Shown here: in pieces, positions 58,521-64,000 of the stretch
Layout: each line of letters opens with the position of its first letter
How positions within the stretch are numbered: position 1 is the stretch's first letter
From: Leucosporidium creatinivorum
Taxonomy: Eukaryota > Basidiomycota > Microbotryomycetes > Leucosporidiales > Leucosporidiaceae
NCBI GenBank assembly: GCA_001600635.1
Contig: BCKL01000001.1
Span: 1,577,489 to 1,641,488 of the forward strand
Direction of reading: 5' to 3'
DNA length: 64,000 bases
Notes under the pieces: generated by a model
What the model saw: only the letters and a program-made list of their open reading frames with translations
What the model was told of the DNA's origin: nothing
Database searches by the model: none
Program-made: the position numbers and the translations under genes

Positions 58521-61208
58521 TCAGAACGAGCTGAGGAGCGAGAAAGTCAGCGGGCAGCTCGGTCAAATCGCTGCGAGCTAGGACTCACTTGAGCCCATAA
58601 TCATCGAAGCGAGTGTGGGCGTAGGTATCTTGTACAAAAGTGTTGAGGAACTCTTCTAGCGCCTCGTCGACGGGCGGCGCGGGCATGGTCGATTGCAGGC
58701 TGCAGATGCGAACAGGTCAGCTCAGCCGAAGGACGGAGACGAGCGAGTAGCCTACGGGTGAAGCACGACCTGGAACTCGGGAGCTTGACGAGAGAGAAGA
58801 GGCAGGAAGAAGTGGGCCTAGTCGGAACTCGTTAGCGATGGACAGCGAAGAGCGACAAGAAGGAACTCACCCTCGACAGAGCAAGATCGGCAATATCCCA
58901 CGAAGCCTCGCGACGAGCATCTGAGAGCGCCGAGATGAGGCGGCGAAGGCTGAAGACTGCTCCTTGCCAGATGGCCGTCTCCGAGTGGTCGTTGCGATCG
59001 CTTTCAAGGGTGAGGCGGACGAGGATAGTGAGGCAGGTGGAGATGAAGAATGGGGAGTGCGACGCCCAATAGCCCTCCAGATCGGCAAGGGAGAGCGCGG
59101 CGACGAAGTCGACGAAAGTCGTCGCCGACTGGAGGCAGGCGCGCTGGCCGAGGGCGGCGACGGGTCCTCCCTCGGGTGCTACGGCATCCCAGGCCTCGCG
59201 AGCGATTACGAGGGCCGTGTACTCGTAGACGAGTTGGAGCGAGCCTGCAGAAGAGTGTGGGGAGGGTCAGCCACGCTGGCGCTGTTCGAGGAAGACGTGC
59301 GCGACTCACGAACTCCAGGGGGCGCCTCTCCAGGTCCAAAGTCGAAGAGCCTGCGCGAGTCGACCAAGCTCTTCCAGCGGTCAAGCTTCAGGCTAACATC
59401 GTCGAGGACTTGAAGCGTCCCGGCGTTGGTAACGACCTCGCCGAACTCGGGATTCGGGTGCGACTGAGCTGCTGCTGTTCGTAGACGTCGGTTGAGGTCG
59501 TCCATGATGAGAGTTAGCTCGCATAGCGAGACGAAGGCGTCGTAGGAGGGCGAGTCGTGTGGGCTGCGCCGAGGAAGCGAAACGTCTTGATCCTCGTAGC
59601 CGATGACCGACGCTCGACCGAATGTGAGAGCCGAACTGAGGAGGCAAAGAGGTCAGCTGGAGGTCGGAGAAAGACATCATCCTCGACTCACGCCTTGTCG
59701 TAGACCAGCAGAGCCCACCACAGCCTCGACCTCAGATCCCTCTCCCACAACGGAATCGTCCATCTCGAGCAGTCCTTGTGCAATCCCAGCAGCCTCGCCA
59801 CCGCGACTGCTGTGCCCAACCTGACAAAGTTGCCCGCCGGATCGACTCCATGCCGACCATTGAGGTCGATGAGGGTAGCCTGAATCGTCGAGAGCCGAGC
59901 TCGAGGATCCTTGAGCCTGAAGAACGAGCGAGTGATGCCCCATGCTTGGTGCTGGAGATGGCGGAGAGCGGGGGTGTAGACGAGAGCGGAAGTGATGTAG
60001 GAGCATTGGAGTCCAGGGTTGAGATGAGGGTTGGCGGCGTAGTGCTCTTGAGACCAGATGGGGAGGGCAGCAGCGTCGATGCGGAGGTAGCTGTAGTGAG
60101 GGAATGGGTGAGTTAAGATTCGACTGAGAACAGCGCACGAACGACTCACTCTTGCATTAGCTTGTCGATAGAAGCAGGACCGATAAGCCTGAAGAGCTCG
60201 TCGAGCACCGAGGTGGTCGTCGGTGGCTCCGCGTAGGGCTTTGCCGTCATGTAGACGAAGGCTACGGGAGCTCGAGGGTCGGTCGATACCTGGCGAATGC
60301 GAAGACCCGGCGACCCGGCGGGATTGCCCGTTTGCGACTCGGCGCCTACCGACATGGACAGCCTCAATGCGTCGCGCTCGCTGGCTGTGCCGACGAGGTA
60401 GAGCTCTTCTTCATCGTCGGCTTGCAGGTCGAGTGCAGGGTACTCCTGCGAACGATTTGGATCAGCGAGCGCAGCGAGGCTCGGCGGAGGGAAAGGACAA
60501 ACGTCGGCTGCCTGATGAATCTGCGAGTAGTAGGCCGTATTGTTGCTCGCCTGAGCGATGTGCCGAACGAGATCGGAGAGACGAGTCCGAGGTGGTGGGT
60601 TGAGGGGCGGCGAGAAATAGGCCATGGGAGCTTGAGGGGGAGCTCGGGGAACGGGGCTGACCGAGTGCTGAGGCGGAGGGGTAGGCGTATGGGTTGGTGC
60701 AGCTGTTTGTGAATGGTCAGCTCGATTCCTACAACTGACGAAACCTTGAGATTGCCTCGGCAGCTGGCTCGGCGAAGGCGTCGGAGCTTCAACTCCTCCC
60801 TCTCCTTCAAACAGAGGCGCTGTACTCACCGACAGGAGCACTTGCACTATTCTGACCCCCTGCAGCCGCGAGAGCAGCTTGCTGTGCTCGCCGGCTCGAC
60901 CTCGCGGCATTGCTCGGATTGAGCGGCGCCGGCTCGTCGAAGCGGCATGCTGAGCCTCCCAGCTCGCAATTCAAGCACTTGGATCCCTCCGATAGTATAA
61001 CGCAGCGCTGTTTCCTGGAACGGCACCGGTCGCAGGGCCTCGCTCGCCGAGAGCGGTACGCTCGGATGGAGTTGAGTCCAGCGGCAGCACTGCAGGCTCG
61101 TGAAGTCAGCACATATCCTCCCAAGCGCTCACAAACGTGAGCTCATATCCTGCCAGCCTTCGCTGCACCCTCCTGAGCTTACATGTCGACCTCAGCTGAT
61201 GGAGGCAT
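58521..61208 (-). CDS. Zn2Cys6 fungal transcription factor
   Basis: A nuclear DNA-binding regulator. Exon 1 (61208-61183, MPPSAEVDI) splices to AAGLNSIRAYRSRR and the zinc cluster CDRCRSRKQRC...CLNCELGGSAC, with spacing CX2CX6CX8CX2CX6C. A Pro/Ala-rich linker follows (PTHTPTPPPQHSVSPVPRAP). The fungal-specific middle homology region spans from LDELFRLIGPASIDKLMQES, YLRIDAAALPIWSQEHYAAN, SALVYTPALRHLQHQAWGIT and VARLLGLHKDCSRWTIPLWE to LRSRLWWALLVYDKA. The C-terminal region ends ...RFDDYGLNSF after the last intron (stop 58521-58523). Target genes cannot be inferred. I chose the 61208 start because it alone joins the zinc-cluster exon in frame through a GTAAGC...GCTGAC...CAG intron. Confidence 0.85.
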
Positions 61209-61858
61209 CGTTCCCCGGGGAAGGAGGTCGAGATAGAGCGGTGAGAGCGCTGATGAACGGAGAAGGCAGGCAAGTCAGTGGTGCGCTACAGAAGCGTATC
61301 AAAGTCGCTTCTCACAGCTAGGAAGCCTGGCCGTGCCGTGGATCTAGCTACAGAGGCTTGTTTTGGAGAAAAGCGAGAAGCGGTGGATGGAGCTGTGGGC
61401 GGTGAGGGAGACCGCGCCTGTGCTGCAGCGGTCGGGAGATGCTTCGTGCGTATCGTCTGACCCTAGGGCTGAAGCTATACGGCAGGCGAGCGTCGAGAGG
61501 CGAGCAATGGACGAGTTTCAAGAGGGAGAGCCTGCACTGCGGCCCCCTCAGCTTTCAGGTCAGGTGCCGCTGATCTTCTCAAATTCGAGGCGTCGACTTT
61601 GCTACAGCGACTGCTGTTCGCCGTTACAAGCTCTTGCAAGGCCTGTAATCTCTTCCGGTCAATGCTTTCCGATAGAGGCAAGCCTCGGAGTTGCACAAAA
61701 AGGGGGAACTAAATCGTGAGAGGGAGAGAAGGGAATAGTCGGAGAGTCGGGTGGGAGCGTTAGACGTCGTGTGCGAAGGGTAGGAGAAAAGGCGGTGGGG
61801 TATATCGAAGCGAGAGCGTGTCGTGAGGGACTGAAACGAAGGTCGGTCGGAGAGGCGC
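61209..61858. other. Intergenic region: promoter of the Zn2Cys6 gene and 3' region of CDC10
   Basis: 650 nt with no credible gene; a + strand open frame (61363-61719) lacks any recognisable domain. Both neighbours are on the minus strand. Confidence 0.35.
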
Positions 61859-63770
61859 TTAGGCTCCGTTCGGTGGGAGCTGCTGCTGTTGCTGCTGCTT
61901 CGAGGCGCTCGACTCCTTGAGCCTGTGTAGTGAGGACTGGTGAGCGATGAACCGAGTCGGAGGGGAGCGAGTAGAGCTTACGCTAGGAGCTGCTTTGACC
62001 TGAAGGCCTCGTAGTGGATCTGCGCGGTCGTCTCAATCAAGTCCTGGAGGTGGGTGCTGTTGAAGTGTAAGTCATGGTCAGCGATGCGAGTCGAATAGGA
62101 GAGTCGCAAGATTGCATGCTGACCGAGTGAGGAAGTTGCGAAGGTAGTTGAACTCGCAGTGCTGCTCGTTCTCGACGTTGATGACTCCCCAGCGGTTCTT
62201 GCGGCCACGAACAGGCTTGCCATCGATGATGACGTTGCGCTCGGATCCAACGACGGCGAACGGGATCATGTTCTGCAGAAGAAGGCTACGTTAGCGAAAG
62301 CTCGGCGGAGTGAGCGAGGAACGATCGGCGTACGCGGATAGCCTCGTTGAGGGTGCTCTCTTCGGCATCGTTCTCCTCGTTGTCGAAGGGGTAAGCGCGA
62401 ATGCTGTGGTGGGCGAGCTCGGCGCGAATCTGTGGAAGGCCCGTTAGCCAGGTCGATAGCGCGTCGAGAGGACCCTCACTCACCCTCTCCTTGAACAGCT
62501 CCCGCTCCTCCAAAGTCAGCGAGTCACTCTTGGCAATCACGGGTACGACGTTGACGACCTCGGACAGCTTCTTCATGACGGTGATGTCGATAGCCTTGAG
62601 CGAGTGGCCGGTGGGGGCGATGAAGTAGAGGCAGCAGTGGATGCGAGTGTCGACGATGTACTTGTCGCGCATAGCGGTGAGCTCCTTGCGAAGGTAGGCC
62701 GAGTGCTGGTCCTTGATGTACTTGATGATGGGATCCCAGCTATCGAGAAGCGGCTCAGCGAAGGGTCAGCGCCGAAGGGAGCGAAATACCCACCATCCCT
62801 CGTTGTTGACAAGGTCGCCATAGCCAGGAGTATCGACAATGTTCAGGCGCAGCTTGACGTTGTTCTCCTGGACGACTGTGAGCGGCAGGAGAGTCAGCTC
62901 GGCGCTTCGGATCTCGCTGGTCGATCACCTCGTTCCCGTCTGAACGACGCTCTGCTGTACCTGCTTCCTGGCTCGGAACGGCTCGTGCAGCCACATTGCT
63001 CCTGGACACAACGCGACTCACTATGCGAAACGGCCTGAATCTCGGTAGTCTGCCTCACGGGCTCGTCCGGCTCGAAGCGGCCCTTGGTATCGATGAGGTG
63101 CGAGGCGAAGATGGTGTTGATGAGAGTGGACTTGCCGAGTCCGGTCTGGCCTGAAGGGTCGAACAAGGGGAGAGGTCAGCGGAGGTCACTTGGAGCGCAG
63201 ATTGGGGGTGTTGGGGGGTGGTGGAAAGCTGGTGGTGTAGTCGAGTATGCTGCTGGAGCTCTGGTGCAACTAGGCTGAGTTGTAGGCCGTCCTGCAGCAT
63301 GCGCTTGGCGAGAGGCGACCCCAGCGCTCGTACCCCTCCCAAGCTCCTTCGCTCCTCCTGTAGGGCCTTCCGCGGCACTCCTGCACCTCGGTAGGCTCCG
63401 TAGAACTGTAGTGGAGCTATCCCTGCTGTCCCAAGGGCTCCTGCACCCTTGCATCTCGACTTCCGCTGCTCCTCGACACGCGCACTCCCTTTCGCGCCCT
63501 CAACTCACCAACAGCAATGACATTGAACTGGAATCCGCGCTGTAGGTGTGTAGAGGAGATCAAGCTTTAGTATTCTGGGCTTGGAACCGCGAAAATCGGC
63601 CTGACCTTCAGGAGCTTATGCTCTATTTGCTTCGTGATGGTGTCGAAGCCGACGCTGAGTTGAGTAAGGCGCGCGATTAGTTTGGAGGCGTAATGAGGTG
63701 CAGAGGCCACTCACTAGCTGTTCAGGCGGGTAGTCTCGCTCTGCACGAGGGGCTGCTGCACTTCAGTCAT
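61859..63770 (-). CDS. CDC10: Septin, CDC10 type
   Basis: A GTP-binding cytoskeletal septin of the bud neck or septum. The N-terminus is MTEVQQPLVQSETTRLNS, joined to YVGFDTITKQIEHKLLKRGF, as in yeast Cdc10. The G1 P-loop is GQTGLGKSTLINTIFASHLI, G3 is VDTPGYGD, G4 is AKSD, and the septin unique element is NMIPFAVVGSERNVIIDGKP, RKNRWGVINVENEQHCEFNY. The end, THLQDLIETTAQIHYEAFRS, has no long coiled coil, which is diagnostic of the CDC10 group; it closes with a short Gln tract. Exon 1 is 63770-63715. The intron splitting the P-loop Gly codon (about 63151-63506) is ~355 nt, several times longer than its neighbours. Confidence 0.95.
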
Positions 63771-64000
63771 CTTGAACGGTGAGGAGAGAGAGGAAGGGAG
63801 AGAGCAGCGCGGGCGGGCCCCGTCTCCCAATTGAGCCCTTTCAAATCTCTAATTCCCTACTAAAGTCGAGGCTAACCGNCGNATTGNCAAGCAGNTTCAN
63901 TTCTCTTCNANTCTGTTGACTCTNNGCGANGATTGTAGAGTATCAAGNTGAATTCCGAAGCCATCAGACGAGGNTATCAGTNNTCTCTCCCTCCCNCNNG
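63771..64000. other. CDC10 promoter region and low-quality contig end
   Basis: Upstream of the CDC10 start the sequence is purine-rich on + (GAGGAGAGAGAGG). From about 63879 to the end there are many Ns, so the final ~120 nt are unreliable and no feature can be called. Confidence 0.6.

Noticed and set aside
61363-61719. 118-aa + strand ORF upstream of the Zn2Cys6 gene
   Set aside because: No domain, no intron/codon signature, and it lies where the antisense gene's promoter and leader should be.

Overview
The window looks like nuclear DNA of a basidiomycete fungus, most likely a Pucciniomycotina red-yeast type (Sporidiobolales or a relative). It is GC-rich. Almost every gene is cut by short introns (about 50-100 nt) with GTGAGT-like donors, a GCTGAC branch site and CAG acceptors. 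The proteins are fungal (Leu4, Epl1, Cdc10, Rap1, Npr2, Irs4, Csc1), and one tandem family resembles a domain I associate with basidiomycetes. The species assignment is inference. The last ~120 bases are full of N, so this is probably a contig end; isolated Ns also occur near 7746, 8192 and 8658.

Layout. 1-7.2 kb: 3' end of a MER3/HFM1 meiotic helicase (+), NPR2 of the GATOR1 complex (-), mitochondrial ferredoxin YAH1 (+) and a single-pass membrane protein (+). 7.7-10.8 kb: two adjacent paralogues of an unrecognised family. 11-23.7 kb: trifunctional C1-tetrahydrofolate synthase (-), tRNA m3C methyltransferase TRM140/METTL2 (+), a RAP1-type telomere protein (-), an IRS4-like EH-domain protein (-) and isopropylmalate synthase LEU4 (+). 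24-26.2 kb: ribosome-biogenesis WD40 protein PWP1.

26.3-35.5 kb is the accessory part: two tandem F-box-like/CxxC proteins (+), followed by three tandem copies (-) of a DUF7918-like family with loose spacing. 35.9-63.8 kb returns to conserved genes: PPIL1-type cyclophilin, a BRE4-like FUSC-type membrane transporter, a PWWP-like chromatin protein, EPL1 of NuA4, a GDS-motif type II membrane protein, a CSC1/OSCA mechanosensitive channel, a Zn2Cys6 regulator and septin CDC10.

There is no operon logic. Five gene pairs are divergent and share short 5' regions (NPR2/YAH1, C1-THF synthase/TRM140, IRS4/LEU4, PPIL1/FUSC and the GDS gene/CSC1), and six pairs converge. No tRNA, rRNA, transposon or CRISPR array was recognised. 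The items most worth a second look are the DUF7918-like triplet with SUMO-interaction-like motifs, the F-box pair next to it, the 7.7-10.8 kb paralogue pair, the RAP1 homologue, and a TCGGCGCTC word that recurs inside introns.
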